Below, piece by piece: positions 1 through 8,757 of a DNA stretch of 64,000 bases (its first letter is position 1; the number at the start of each line of letters is the position of its first letter). Source of the stretch: Aeriscardovia aeriphila. GTDB lineage: Bacteria; Actinomycetota; Actinomycetes; Actinomycetales; Bifidobacteriaceae. The translations under genes and the position numbers were made by a program. The notes under the pieces are model-generated. The model had not been told where the DNA came from, did not search any database, and saw nothing but the letters and a program-made list of their open reading frames with translations. The stretch covers positions 806,001 through 870,000 of the forward strand of contig NZ_MWWU01000002.1 of the NCBI RefSeq assembly GCF_002259595.1, read 5' to 3'.

Positions 1-768
1 GGAATGAGCGTGGAAACGAAGCCTAGCCGACTGCCACACTCTTTCCATGGTTATTTCGTCTCGTCGGGTGATATGAGTAAGCCGATCGACTACCGCGTGG
101 AAGTGCTGCGCGATGGTCGTAGCTTCTCCGAGCGTTCCATCCGCGCCTATCAGGGTGAGAAAACCCTGCTCACGGCAATTGCGAGCTTCCAGGTTGCTGG
201 CCAGAAAGGTTTGGCCTTTGCCGATCAGCAGCCCAGCGACGTTCCTGACCCGGAAAGCTTGCCCAGCTCGATTTCACTGATGGAACCCTTCGCCCAGAAG
301 TCTCCGTTGGCGAATTATTTCGCTAACGAGTCCAGCTGGGATATTCGCCATTGTGAAACCCCTGTTGTTCTGGCTCCGGATACGAGTGAGCAGGGCCGTC
401 GCGGTGTTCAGATGGTGTGGATGCGAGCGATGAGCGCTGGTATGGATGCTGATGCCCTCGCCCAGGTGAAGAAGGATCAGCTGCTGCAGCGTGCGCTTCT
501 GGCCACTGGCTGCGACCAGATTATGATGGAGCCTGCTCTTCGTCGTGCAGGTCTGAGCTACTCGATTCCTGGAATGAGTTTCACTTCTCTTGACCATTCG
601 ATGTGGTGGTACCAGTCAATCGATGTAACCCGTTGGCATCTCTACGTTCAAGATGCTCCTGTCGCCCGTCATTCTCGCGCTTTGTGCCGCGCTCGCGTTT
701 TCCAAGACGGCAAGCTTCGCGCCGAGATTACCCAGGAAGCCATGATCCGTGTACCGCAAACGCACTGA
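1..768 (+). CDS. tesB: Acyl-CoA thioesterase II (TesB), 5' end cut off by window
   Basis: TesB-type double-hotdog thioesterase, which hydrolyses acyl-CoA to free acid and CoA in the cytosol. The reading frame is open from base 1. The first visible Met (base 4) aligns with about residue 45 to 50 of family members, just before the conserved LPHSFHGYF block, so the true start lies upstream. The N-terminal hotdog continues through KPIDYRVEVLRDGRSF. In the C-terminal hotdog, counting from that Met, Asp197 (SLDHSMWW) and Gln244 (ITQEAMIR) match the catalytic Asp and Gln of E. coli TesB. About 255 codons are visible against about 286 in the family. It ends at a strong terminator, so it is the last gene of its unit. 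Confidence 0.9.
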   Translation, partial: GMSVETKPSRLPHSFHGYFVSSGDMSKPIDYRVEVLRDGRSFSERSIRAYQGEKTLLTAIASFQVAGQKGLAFADQQPSDVPDPESLPSSISLMEPFAQKSPLANYFANESSWDIRHCETPVVLAPDTSEQGRRGVQMVWMRAMSAGMDADALAQVKKDQLLQRALLATGCDQIMMEPALRRAGLSYSIPGMSFTSLDHSMWWYQSIDVTRWHLYVQDAPVARHSRALCRARVFQDGKLRAEITQEAMIRVPQTH

Positions 769-806
769 GCAGAACCGCTCGTAGAGTAAGTGAACTGAAA
801 TTTCTT

Positions 807-852
807 GAGATTACCACAGCGCATATTCCCCTGTGGTAATCTCCTTTCTTTA
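807..852 (+). terminator. Rho-independent terminator after tesB
   Basis: A perfect 13-bp stem (807-819 with 831-843, GAGATTACCACAG arm) has an 11-nt loop and is followed by CTTTCTTT. It lies 39 bp after the tesB stop. The lower stem (GAGATTACCA) is two mismatches from the dispersed AGATTATCAG word found across the window and may be a diverged copy. Confidence 0.85.
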
Positions 853-1074
853 TGTTCTCTGGTTGCTGTTGCGAAGTGTTAATCTTCCTGCGTGTTGAGA
901 ACTACGGTTCCCATAATCAGATCAGCAATAGTTTGCTTATTTGACGTCACCAATGGAAAAAAGAAAAAGAAGTACACGTCTATTATCTCTCCACAGGGTG
1001 CGCTTGAGTAGCGTGCAGCAAGGGATACAACAAGTTGAGGAAGAAGCAGCCAAAACAGCAGAGAGAAAACGCTC
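853..1074. other. Intergenic, nothing recognised
   Basis: This lies between the convergent tesB and the lysine-rich hypothetical gene. There is no convincing ORF, hairpin or promoter. It is A/T-richer than the flanking genes. Confidence 0.6.
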
Positions 1075-2145
1075 TCAGCGCTTGCGGCGAGTTTTCGCCT
1101 TCGACGAGCTCTTTGTCAAACCGGTAGCACGCTGCGAAGAGGACGCAGAAGAGGACGAAGAAGCGCCCGCTTTACGCGAAGCTTTCTTCGCCGCCACCTT
1201 CACACGCGGAGCCAAACGGTTCGCCAGATTCGCCACGGTGACCGGCTTGCCATCTTTCAACTCGTCCAAGGCCTCATTCACCTGGTCGGTGGAATCCTGC
1301 TGGTCGCCCACCACCATTTGCGGGCCACGCCACGAGCGCACCTTCACCAAAGCGGGAGTATCCGAATTGACCGCCTGCTCTGCCTTGGGAAGAGAGCCGG
1401 AAGCCTGCGAGCGAATCCAATCAGCCAGCTGCTGGTCATTGTGGAAGACCAACATGTTGGAATCCTTCACCAGCCTGGAAATCTGGCGGTATGTAGGAAA
1501 GTCAAGGTCGTTATTCATCGACTTGCGCAAACTGGCCACCTGCTCGGCAACCTCCGAGTTTTCACCAAACTCGGCGACCAAAGCCTCCAGAAGGGCCGTC
1601 ACTCCCCTGTAGCACGTGATCGGATCCTTGCTCACATTCGAGCGCGAGTAGACGTTCACTACATACCAGGCCTGCGGGTCGATGCGCGTGTGTGCCAAAG
1701 GCTGAGCTTTACGCCAATTATTGCCCTTCAACACGTCAGTAACAGCAGGAGCGTCACGCTGAACCAGTAAGGCGAGTACCTGCTGCTCCATATGCGTCCA
1801 CAAATCGCGCGCATCCACATAGCGCGAGCCGACAGAACCCGAACCGTCCGAGACTACTTTCACTGCGCGACGCGTCAGAGTTCGCAAAGTGACAGAAGGG
1901 TCTTTCGCTGCTGCTTGAGCCTTCTTATTGCTGCCCGGCTTCACACCTTCAGGGCCAAAGCCAGCCACCACATCGAGAAGGTCGACAAAAAGGTTTCCCA
2001 GCTCGTTGTGGTAGCGATCCGTCAGCAGCGGGTAGGTTTGCTGAGCTGGGTACACTTCTACGCGCTCAGCTCCCGTTTCCGTATCGGTCATCACCATAGC
2101 GACGGAATTGTTGTCGCGAGCTGCAGTCAGTCGATAGTTCTTCAT
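1075..2145 (-). CDS. Unrecognised 356-aa protein with Ser/Lys/Arg-rich tail
   Basis: I do not recognise the family. The protein is soluble, with no signal peptide or membrane segment. Residues 1 to about 310 look folded: mixed composition, with YRLTAARDNNSVAMV at the start and a W-rich middle. The last 45 residues are low-complexity Ser/Ala/Lys/Arg ending TRRKR, like a nucleic-acid or polyphosphate-binding tail. It is the last gene of the minus-strand ftsH-fol run, 24 bp after DUF3180, so probably co-transcribed. Codon use resembles its neighbours, and the long uninterrupted frame supports a real gene. Confidence 0.7.
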   Translation of the reverse strand: MKNYRLTAARDNNSVAMVMTDTETGAERVEVYPAQQTYPLLTDRYHNELGNLFVDLLDVVAGFGPEGVKPGSNKKAQAAAKDPSVTLRTLTRRAVKVVSDGSGSVGSRYVDARDLWTHMEQQVLALLVQRDAPAVTDVLKGNNWRKAQPLAHTRIDPQAWYVVNVYSRSNVSKDPITCYRGVTALLEALVAEFGENSEVAEQVASLRKSMNNDLDFPTYRQISRLVKDSNMLVFHNDQQLADWIRSQASGSLPKAEQAVNSDTPALVKVRSWRGPQMVVGDQQDSTDQVNEALDELKDGKPVTVANLANRLAPRVKVAAKKASRKAGASSSSSASSSQRATGLTKSSSKAKTRRKR

Positions 2146-2169
2146 ACTTCTATTGTGTCATCTCTTGAG

Positions 2170-2733
2170 TCAATTATTACGGGAAGAGGGAAAATGGCAG
2201 GACTTTTTCTTCACTTGCTCTTCCTTCTTTTGCATCGCGTCGGCAACAGGACGCTTCTGGTTGGCTTTCACCGTTGGGTTTTCTGGCCCATCGATCGGTG
2301 GCAACTCACACCAATGCTCGACCACAATTCCCACGATCAGGTCCACCAGGCTCGCCAGCGCTGCAACGCCGCATTCCACCATGGTGTGCTGCGCCCACGG
2401 AGAGTCCGGGTGAACGGCGATAACGAGCAACTGGCCCACATACCAGCCCATCAGCGCGGGCCCTACAATTTCCAGCGCCTTGCCGAAAGCCAGCGTCATG
2501 AAAGCTCGCTGAGGGTCAAGAGAGGGCAGGTCTCCCTTGACGTAGCGATGCACTTGCCAGCCGAACACGCCGACAACAATACCCACCAAGATTAACAGCG
2601 CAGGAACCAGCCAGTTCGCGCCCAGCAGCGTCACAGGAAGGTTCTGCGTGAAGAGCGCGAACAGTGCGCCGACAATCAGGCCTGCTACGCCGGCTAACGC
2701 CATAACGTACCACGCAGTTCGGCGAATCTTCAC
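2170..2733 (-). CDS. DUF3180 family membrane protein
   Basis: A 187-aa protein of the actinobacterial DUF3180 family, which sits beside the folate genes in many actinobacteria; its function is unknown. Four hydrophobic segments are visible, near residues 9-30, 40-60, 82-106 and 122-145, followed by a Lys-rich cytosolic tail. I take the GTG at 2733 as the start. It falls one base after the folBK stop, with the Shine-Dalgarno AAGGAG inside the folBK 3' end. The upstream ATG that lengthens the frame lies deep inside folBK. The tight spacing implies translational coupling. Confidence 0.8.
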   Translation of the reverse strand: MKIRRTAWYVMALAGVAGLIVGALFALFTQNLPVTLLGANWLVPALLILVGIVVGVFGWQVHRYVKGDLPSLDPQRAFMTLAFGKALEIVGPALMGWYVGQLLVIAVHPDSPWAQHTMVECGVAALASLVDLIVGIVVEHWCELPPIDGPENPTVKANQKRPVADAMQKKEEQVKKKSCHFPSSRNN

Positions 2734-2734
2734 C

Positions 2735-3910
2735 TTATTCTCCTTCCTCAGAAGTCGGGATGTCATTGACGGCATCATTGCCCAGAATCCAGGTTTGCGA
2801 CACCATTTCCACACCATCACGGTCAGGAGCGTGCTTGAGAAGCTCCGTCACCGGGCCACCATGCTCGCCGGTGAATTCAAAATCAGGGTCGATATCAGCC
2901 AAAGGTGCAAGCACGAAAGCCCTCTGCCAAGCGCGCGGGTGCGGAAGAGTGAGGTCAGGGTGAGTCGAGACTATGCCGTCGAAGTCGATGATGTCAAGGT
3001 CAAGTGGGCGGGAACCCCAATGCACTTCACGTGTTCTACCGTGTGCTGCTTCGATGAGCTGGAGAGCTTGCAGTAGTTGAGGCGCGCTCATCGTGGTGTC
3101 GAGTTCCACTACAGCGTTGAGGAAATCAGGAGTGTTTTCTTCCATCCCCCACGGCGTGGTGCGATACAGTGGCGAGATTCCTACAATCTGGTTTCCTTTG
3201 AGCGCGTCCATGCTCACCACTGCTTGGCGTAGGGTGCTGGCGACATTTCCCAAGTTGCCGCCCATGGCGATGATGGCGTGGTGGACTCGCGGGCTGTGCT
3301 CGCCTTCTGGCTCCTGTGCAGCGTCGGCGTCGTAAGCTGCAGTCGTCTCTCCACCTGTTCCCGCGCTGTCGACAACATCGCGCGCAGCCATCTCTCGCCC
3401 AGCGGCCACCTCTCGCTCAGCCGATCGCCTACTCGCTGCCATCATCTCGCGCGCATCAGCTTCCTGACGGGCGTTCACACTCGAGCCGTAGAGCACCTCA
3501 TCAGTCTCGCCCGCCTCCTCGCGCGCCTGCTCGCGCACTGAGCGGATCGGCATTTGCGTGCGGTGAATGCTCACACTCACATCGCTAAACGGCACGACCA
3601 GCGGCGCTTGCGGCTTATGGATTGTCACATCCACCGCTTCAATGGCCGCAGTGAGAAGAATGGCGGTGGCAATCTTGTTGGCTAAATACTCGAGCAAGTT
3701 CACCTGTTCACTTTTCACCGTGGAAACGATGCGGCGAGCGATCTGGCCATAGTCGACGGTGTCGGATAGCTTGTCGGAAAGCCCGGCCTTGCTCAAATCG
3801 AGGTGCAGGGTTGCGTCGACGATGAAGGTTTGCGGGTATTGCTTTTCCTTGGCAAGAACGCCGTGTGCCGCTTCGATGCGGATTCCGGTGAGCGTAATGG
3901 TGTCGCTCAT
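2735..3910 (-). CDS. folBK: Bifunctional dihydroneopterin aldolase / HPPK
   Basis: A fusion of two consecutive folate enzymes. Residues 1 to about 120 are FolB: Glu13 in the GIRIEAAHG motif, Tyr54 in the VDYG block, and the catalytic-type Lys99 in IHKPQAP. Residues 215 to about 370 are FolK (6-hydroxymethyl-dihydropterin pyrophosphokinase): MGGNLGN, the HWGSRPLDLDIIDF signature and HPRAWQRAFVLAPL. An Ala/Glu/Arg-rich linker of about 90 residues joins them. The fusion converts dihydroneopterin to the pyrophosphate that FolP uses. It directly abuts folP (no gap) and is followed by DUF3180. FolB-FolK fusions are known in bifidobacteria. Confidence 0.93.
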   Translation of the reverse strand: MSDTITLTGIRIEAAHGVLAKEKQYPQTFIVDATLHLDLSKAGLSDKLSDTVDYGQIARRIVSTVKSEQVNLLEYLANKIATAILLTAAIEAVDVTIHKPQAPLVVPFSDVSVSIHRTQMPIRSVREQAREEAGETDEVLYGSSVNARQEADAREMMAASRRSAEREVAAGREMAARDVVDSAGTGGETTAAYDADAAQEPEGEHSPRVHHAIIAMGGNLGNVASTLRQAVVSMDALKGNQIVGISPLYRTTPWGMEENTPDFLNAVVELDTTMSAPQLLQALQLIEAAHGRTREVHWGSRPLDLDIIDFDGIVSTHPDLTLPHPRAWQRAFVLAPLADIDPDFEFTGEHGGPVTELLKHAPDRDGVEMVSQTWILGNDAVNDIPTSEEGE

Positions 3911-4867
3911 TCACTCCTCCTCGGTTTTCGCTTGTTCGCTCGTGGTCGCCGGCTGATTCGCGTGAGTCAGGTCGGAGCAGGCCGGCGCGGTAGAGTGCTC
4001 AAACTGGCGGGCGGTCTCCCACACAGCGAGCGCGTCACGGCTGGCTTGAACATTATGCACGCGCACCGCCCACGCACCCTTTTGCGCGGCCAAAACGCTG
4101 ATCATCGCAGTGGCCACATCCAGCCTGTCGTTACTCACTTCTTGACTCACTTCTTGCGGCTCAAGATTATCAGTACGAGCACTTCTCCCCAGCCCATCAT
4201 CCAGCAGCGTCTTTTTCACGAAGCGCTTGCGGCTCGCCCCGATCAACACGGGGAAACCCAGTTGTTGCAGCTCTTCAAGGTGTTCGATCAGCGGGTAGTT
4301 GAGCTCAGGGCCGGGCTTGGAAAAGCCCAGGCCCGGATCAGCGATGATCTGTTCGGGTTTCACGCCCGAGTTGAGCACGCTGATAATCTGGCGGTGTAAT
4401 TCGGTAACAGTATCAGCAACAACGCCATACTCGTACTTCGAAGAGTCGCGACCATCAAGCCAGCCGCGCCAATGCTGGACGATGTACGGCTTGCCGGTGC
4501 GGGCCAGAAGCTGAGGCATGTGAGGGTCGAGAGTGCCGCCAGAAACGTCGTTAATAATGTCAGCACCTTCGTCGAGAGCAGCCTGGGCGACGCTTGCACG
4601 AGTAGTGTCAATGGAGAGCTGGACGTGATGAGCGTGAGCATCCTCACGAATTGCTTGAAGAGTACGCGTGATGCGGTTAATCTCCTCGCTCTCGCTCACC
4701 CTCTTGGCTCCCGGACGCGTTGATTCTGCGCCGATGTCGATGATGTCAGCACCCTGCTCGATGAGAGTGTGGGCATGCGCTGCGGCGGCTGAGGTGTGCA
4801 AGTAGAGGCCACCATCGGAGAAGGAATCCTCGGTGACGTTGAGAACGCCCATGATTAACGTGCTCAT
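3911..4867 (-). CDS. folP: Dihydropteroate synthase
   Basis: Condenses hydroxymethyl-dihydropterin pyrophosphate with p-aminobenzoate, and is the sulfonamide target. Both family signatures are present: MGVLNVTEDSFSDGG at residues 6-20, and GADIIDIGAESTRPGA near residue 40. It has 318 aa, a little long, with a charged tail of about 40 residues. The gene carries two copies of the dispersed word (4164-4173 and 4380-4389), translated as RTDNLE and RQIIS in two different frames. Its stop touches the folBK start. Confidence 0.95.
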   Translation of the reverse strand: MSTLIMGVLNVTEDSFSDGGLYLHTSAAAAHAHTLIEQGADIIDIGAESTRPGAKRVSESEEINRITRTLQAIREDAHAHHVQLSIDTTRASVAQAALDEGADIINDVSGGTLDPHMPQLLARTGKPYIVQHWRGWLDGRDSSKYEYGVVADTVTELHRQIISVLNSGVKPEQIIADPGLGFSKPGPELNYPLIEHLEELQQLGFPVLIGASRKRFVKKTLLDDGLGRSARTDNLEPQEVSQEVSNDRLDVATAMISVLAAQKGAWAVRVHNVQASRDALAVWETARQFEHSTAPACSDLTHANQPATTSEQAKTEEE

Positions 4868-4888
4868 ACAATCCTTTCACCATACACA

Positions 4889-4918
4889 AAGGCCGGCGGC
4901 TGTGAAGCTCACCGGCCC
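4889..4918 (-). terminator. GC-rich hairpin between folE and folP, possible attenuator
   Basis: GGCCGG (4891-4896) pairs with CCGGCC (4912-4917), and on the minus strand it is followed by TTTGTG. The U-tract is short, so it is at most a weak terminator within the folate operon. Confidence 0.35.
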
Positions 4919-4924
4919 TCGCGC

Positions 4925-5677
4925 TTAGTTGTTCGACAGACGAGCAGAATTGAGGATCAAACTCATTGCTTCTGCACGTGTTGTCGGGTTGACCATACGG
5001 CCTCGGATAGCCGAGGTGATGGTGCGCGCATTCGCCTTACGCACTCCGCGCATTGCCATGCACATGTGTTCTGCTTCGGTGACGACGATCACTCCGCGAG
5101 CGTCGGCGTACTTCATCAGCGCGTCGGCAATCTGAGCGGTCATCTGCTCTTGCACTTGCGGCCTGCGGGCGTATACGTCCACCAAGCGCGCGAGTTTCGA
5201 CAGGCCCAACACGCCTTCTTTGCCGGGGAAGTAGCCGACGTGGGCAACTCCGAAGAAGGGAAGCAGGTGGTGTTCGCACACCGAGTAGAACTCGATGTCG
5301 CGAACGAGAACCATCTCTTCTGAGTTGACGGGGAAGCGCTTTTCCAAAATCTCGCGCGGATCGGTGGTCAAGCCTTCGAACAGTTCGGTACTGGCGCGAG
5401 CGATCCTGTCAGGAGTTTCCCGCAAGCCCGGACGGTCAGGGTCGTCACCGATCGCCTCGAGGTAGAGACGAACGGCTTGGCGAACCTTGGCTTTGTCGAC
5501 TGGCGGATACTGGCGCTCCAGCGAATCCTCAGCGGCCTGAGCGTCACCGACCTGAGTGTCACCAGCCTGAGTGTCACCAGCCTGAGCGTCACCGACCTGA
5601 GCTGCCTCAGCGGCCTGTGGCTCGCCAGCTTTCAGGCGTAAAGCGCTGGAGTTTTCCTCAACACAGGACGAACTCAT
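4925..5677 (-). CDS. folE: GTP cyclohydrolase I
   Basis: First step of folate synthesis, GTP to dihydroneopterin triphosphate. Zinc ligands are visible at Cys134 and His137 ([10 protein letters not shown]) and Cys206 (EHMCMAMRG). The catalytic domain begins near residue 57. The first 56 residues are unusual and low-complexity, with tandem pentapeptides of the form (V/A)GD(A/T)Q encoded by a 15-bp DNA repeat. The start overlaps the ftsH stop by 4 bp (ATGA), so translation is coupled. The ftsH-folE order is common in Gram-positives. Confidence 0.95.
   Translation of the reverse strand: MSSSCVEENSSALRLKAGEPQAAEAAQVGDAQAGDTQAGDTQVGDAQAAEDSLERQYPPVDKAKVRQAVRLYLEAIGDDPDRPGLRETPDRIARASTELFEGLTTDPREILEKRFPVNSEEMVLVRDIEFYSVCEHHLLPFFGVAHVGYFPGKEGVLGLSKLARLVDVYARRPQVQEQMTAQIADALMKYADARGVIVVTEAEHMCMAMRGVRKANARTITSAIRGRMVNPTTRAEAMSLILNSARLSNN
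5536..5601. repeat. 15-bp tandem repeat inside folE
   Basis: Four units of CCTGAGYGTCACCRR at 5536, 5551, 5566 and 5581, then a partial unit. The order of variants is A-B-B-A. The unit is in frame (5 codons), so copy-number change alters the FolE N-terminus without a frameshift. Confidence 0.85.
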
Positions 5678-7797
5678 TGCTGCTTCAGCCTCTCCTCTTC
5701 ACGCTCTTCAGCTTCCTTCGCATACTTGCGTAGCTTTTCAGGAATGGCAACCGGTGGGCGGTCAGAATCAGGCCTATTCGGGTCGGACAGCCACTGCCTG
5801 CGTTCAGGAGCCTTCTTAATGGTCGAGAAGATGCGCTTGAGGTCCTTTTCGTTCAAGGTTTCCTTATCCAGCAACTCGGTGACCATCTGGTCGAGCAGAT
5901 CACGGTTATCGTTGAGAACCTTCCACGCTTCCGTGTGAGCGTTCTCGACGAGCTCGTGAACCTCGTCGTCGATAATCTCCTGCGTCTTCTCCGAATACGG
6001 GTGAGGAGCGATGTTGGAAATGTCATCACCCTGAGGTTCAGCAGAATTCCACTTCACCGCGCCCAAACGAGTGGAGAAGCCATATTCCATGATCATCGTG
6101 CGAGCAATGCGCGTGGCCTTCTCAATATCGTTGGAAGCGCCAGTCGTTGGATCGTGGAACACGATTTCCTCAGCCGTGCGGCCACCCATGGCGTACGCCA
6201 TCTGGTCGAGCAAGCCTTCGCGCGACTCCGAGTAGCGATCCTCGGTTGGCATGACTGCGGTATAGCCCAAAGCCCGCCCTCGAGGAAGAATCGTGACCTT
6301 TGTGACTGGGTCCGTGTGATGCATGGCTGCAGCAACCAGAGCGTGACCAGACTCATGGTAGGCGGTGTTACGCAGCTCTTCCAAAGCCATGGAGTGCGTG
6401 TGGCGGCGCGGGCCTTCCATCACGCGGTCGATGGCCTCGTCAATAGCACGATTATCAATGAGCTGAGCATTCGAACGAGCCGTGAGCAAAGCTGCTTCGT
6501 TGAGCACGTTAGCGAGGTCAGCACCAGTGAAGCCTGGCGTGCGCACAGCGATCATATGCAAATCGATATCCGGAACGAATGGCTTGCCCTTCGCGTGAAC
6601 GCGCAGAATAGCTTCGCGGCCTTCCAAGTCAGGAGCTTCCACACCCACCTGGCGGTCGAAACGGCCTGGGCGCAGCAGTGCGTTATCCAACACGTCCGGG
6701 CGGTTGGTTGCGGCAATGACAATCAAGCCGGTGTTGTTGTCGAAACCATCCATTTCGACGAGCAACTGGTTGAGCGTCTGCTCGCGCTCGTCATGGCCGC
6801 CGTTCATGCCGGAACCACGCTTGCGGCCCACAGCATCAATTTCATCGATGAAGATGATCGCCGGAGAGTGCTTCTTGGCTTCGTCGAAGAGTTCACGCAC
6901 GCGGGAAGCACCGAGGCCGACGAACATCTCGACGAAGTCAGAACCAGCCATAGCGTAGAATGGCACGCCTGCTTCGCCTGCAATTGCGCGGGCGAGAAGA
7001 GTCTTACCTGTTCCTGGAGGGCCGTAGAGCAGCACGCCACGAGGAATGCGAGCGCCGAGGCGACGGTACTTTTCTGGGTCCTTCAAGAAGTCCTTAATCT
7101 CTTCGACTTCCTGAACGGCTGCTTCCTCACCGGCGACATCAGAGAACTTGGTCTTAGGGATCTCTGAGTCAGGAACGCGCGATTTATCAGCGCCTCCGCC
7201 CATGCCGAACAGGCCTTGGGAGCCGCCCATCGAGCGCGTGACCCACCACATCGCACCAATGAGCAAGAGCATTGGCAGCAAAGTGGTAATCAGAACGTTG
7301 ATCCACGATTCACTCGGCACTTCGGAGTTAAACGTGTAATCCGAGTTGGTCTTGGTGACGTCTTCGACCGCCTTGACCACCTGGGTTGACTGGCCGAACA
7401 CGTAGTAGAAGACGACGCGCTTGCCGTAGTTGACTTCGCGCTTGTTGACGGTCTTCTTGAAGTCGGACTTGAGCTCCAAGCTGACGGTTTGGTGGCCTTC
7501 TGTGATGGTTGCGCGCTTGAGTTGCTCAGGCTGCTTCATCAAGATTGTCAGGCCGTCTTGGGTGCTAATGGTTTTTGGAGCCAGAGCGCGGTTGACTTGC
7601 AAGCCAACGAGTGCGGCGAGGATGAGAACGACGATCCACACCCACACCTGCTTATACCATGGCTTGTTTGGCTTGTTGCCCTGCGGAACGTTCATGTTGT
7701 TTCGCGGGTCGCGAGGGTCGTTGCCGCGGCGAGGGTCATTGCCCCTGCCTGGTCCAAACCCCTGAGGTCCACCGGGACCTCCTTGCGGAAATGTCAT
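5674..7797 (-). CDS. ftsH: ATP-dependent zinc metalloprotease FtsH
   Basis: A membrane-anchored AAA+ protease for misfolded membrane proteins and regulatory substrates. Order: Gly/Asn/Arg-rich N-terminus (1-45), TM1 (51-68), extracytoplasmic domain, TM2 (166-186), AAA module with Walker A GPPGTGKT (259-266) and Walker [10 protein letters not shown] (314-322), then the zinc site HESGH (481-485). At 707 aa it is within the actinobacterial range. It heads the ftsH-folE-folP-folBK run. The 370-bp region upstream probably holds its promoter, because hpt ends in a terminator just before it. Confidence 0.97.
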   Translation of the reverse strand: MTFPQGGPGGPQGFGPGRGNDPRRGNDPRDPRNNMNVPQGNKPNKPWYKQVWVWIVVLILAALVGLQVNRALAPKTISTQDGLTILMKQPEQLKRATITEGHQTVSLELKSDFKKTVNKREVNYGKRVVFYYVFGQSTQVVKAVEDVTKTNSDYTFNSEVPSESWINVLITTLLPMLLLIGAMWWVTRSMGGSQGLFGMGGGADKSRVPDSEIPKTKFSDVAGEEAAVQEVEEIKDFLKDPEKYRRLGARIPRGVLLYGPPGTGKTLLARAIAGEAGVPFYAMAGSDFVEMFVGLGASRVRELFDEAKKHSPAIIFIDEIDAVGRKRGSGMNGGHDEREQTLNQLLVEMDGFDNNTGLIVIAATNRPDVLDNALLRPGRFDRQVGVEAPDLEGREAILRVHAKGKPFVPDIDLHMIAVRTPGFTGADLANVLNEAALLTARSNAQLIDNRAIDEAIDRVMEGPRRHTHSMALEELRNTAYHESGHALVAAAMHHTDPVTKVTILPRGRALGYTAVMPTEDRYSESREGLLDQMAYAMGGRTAEEIVFHDPTTGASNDIEKATRIARTMIMEYGFSTRLGAVKWNSAEPQGDDISNIAPHPYSEKTQEIIDDEVHELVENAHTEAWKVLNDNRDLLDQMVTELLDKETLNEKDLKRIFSTIKKAPERRQWLSDPNRPDSDRPPVAIPEKLRKYAKEAEEREEERLKQQ

Positions 7798-8027
7798 TAT
7801 GCCTTCCCTTCGCGGGCGAATACCTTGCCATCCACACTAGTGAAACAGTGCATACACTGATCCTGTGGTGGCACCGTGTTCTAGTTTTCCATGGATGAGT
7901 GACTGGAAGTTGAAATTATCCTGAAAGCTGTCTGATAATCCAGCATCGAACTGCACTTCAGCAGAGGCGTCGAGATGTGCGCAGTCTATGCACTGATCAT
8001 GCGTCGGTTACCAATCAGGCAACGCAA
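7798..8027. other. Upstream region of ftsH, no gene
   Basis: There is no ORF with coding character. It probably holds the ftsH promoter, but I cannot point to a convincing -35/-10 pair. A near-copy of the dispersed word (CTGATAATCC) lies around 7932. Confidence 0.5.
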
Positions 8028-8055
8028 AAGGCTTCTGACATGAGCCAGAAGCCTT
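8028..8055 (-). terminator. Rho-independent terminator after hpt
   Basis: A 10-bp stem AAGGCTTCTG (8028-8037) pairs with CAGAAGCCTT (8046-8055). On the minus strand it is followed by TTTTGCGTT. It separates the tilS-hpt unit from ftsH. Confidence 0.8.
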
Positions 8056-8166
8056 CAACGGTATGAAAAGTAAGTCTCAGCGCACGTCGCTCGTGCGGAC
8101 AGCTGCAGTTTCCCGAGCGAAGTGTCAGCGCACGAATGAGCACAGTGACAAGTTGAGGTATACGCC

Positions 8167-8724
8167 TTAGTTTGCATAGACTTTCGGGTCAAGAACACCA
8201 ATAAAATCAAGGTTGCGGTAGTGATCGTTGTAATCCATGCCGAAGCCAACGACGAACTCGTTAGGAATCGTGAAGCCCAAGTAGTCGATCGGCACCTCGT
8301 ACTCGCGACGCTCCGGCTTGCTCAACAACGCCATCACCTTCACGGAGGCGGCACCACGCCTCTTGAGCTCGGCAATCAGCCAGTTGAGCGTGTAGCCAGA
8401 GTCGACAATGTCCTCCAAAATCAGGACGTTCTTACCGGCGACGTCAGTAGTGAGATCGGAACGCACGGTAATGGTGTGACTGGATTCCATACCCGAGCCG
8501 TAGCTGGACAGGGACATAAAGTCGACGGGGGTGGAGATGCTCATGCGGCGGGTCACCGAGACGAGCGTATAGGCAGCACCCTTGAGAACGCCGATGCACA
8601 AAAGATTATCAACGTCGGCATAATCCTGGGAAATCTGTGCGGCAAGCTCGTCAAGCTTGGAATCAAGCTCCTCATGGGAGATGAGCACCTGGGAGATGGA
8701 ATCTTTCACGTCATCATATTTCAT
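8167..8724 (-). CDS. hpt: Hypoxanthine phosphoribosyltransferase
   Basis: Purine salvage, hypoxanthine or guanine plus PRPP to IMP or GMP. The PRPP-binding loop LILEDIVDSGYT is at 101-112, LKGA at 48-51, and the C-terminal FVVGFGMDYN block is present. 185 aa is normal for the family. It lies downstream of tilS in the conserved tilS-hpt-ftsH order. A 9-mer copy of the dispersed word (8603-8611) encodes part of VDNLL. Confidence 0.95.
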   Translation of the reverse strand: MKYDDVKDSISQVLISHEELDSKLDELAAQISQDYADVDNLLCIGVLKGAAYTLVSVTRRMSISTPVDFMSLSSYGSGMESSHTITVRSDLTTDVAGKNVLILEDIVDSGYTLNWLIAELKRRGAASVKVMALLSKPERREYEVPIDYLGFTIPNEFVVGFGMDYNDHYRNLDFIGVLDPKVYAN

Positions 8725-8757
8725 GGTTTTATCCTGCCAATCTTTCGTTACTGCCAG

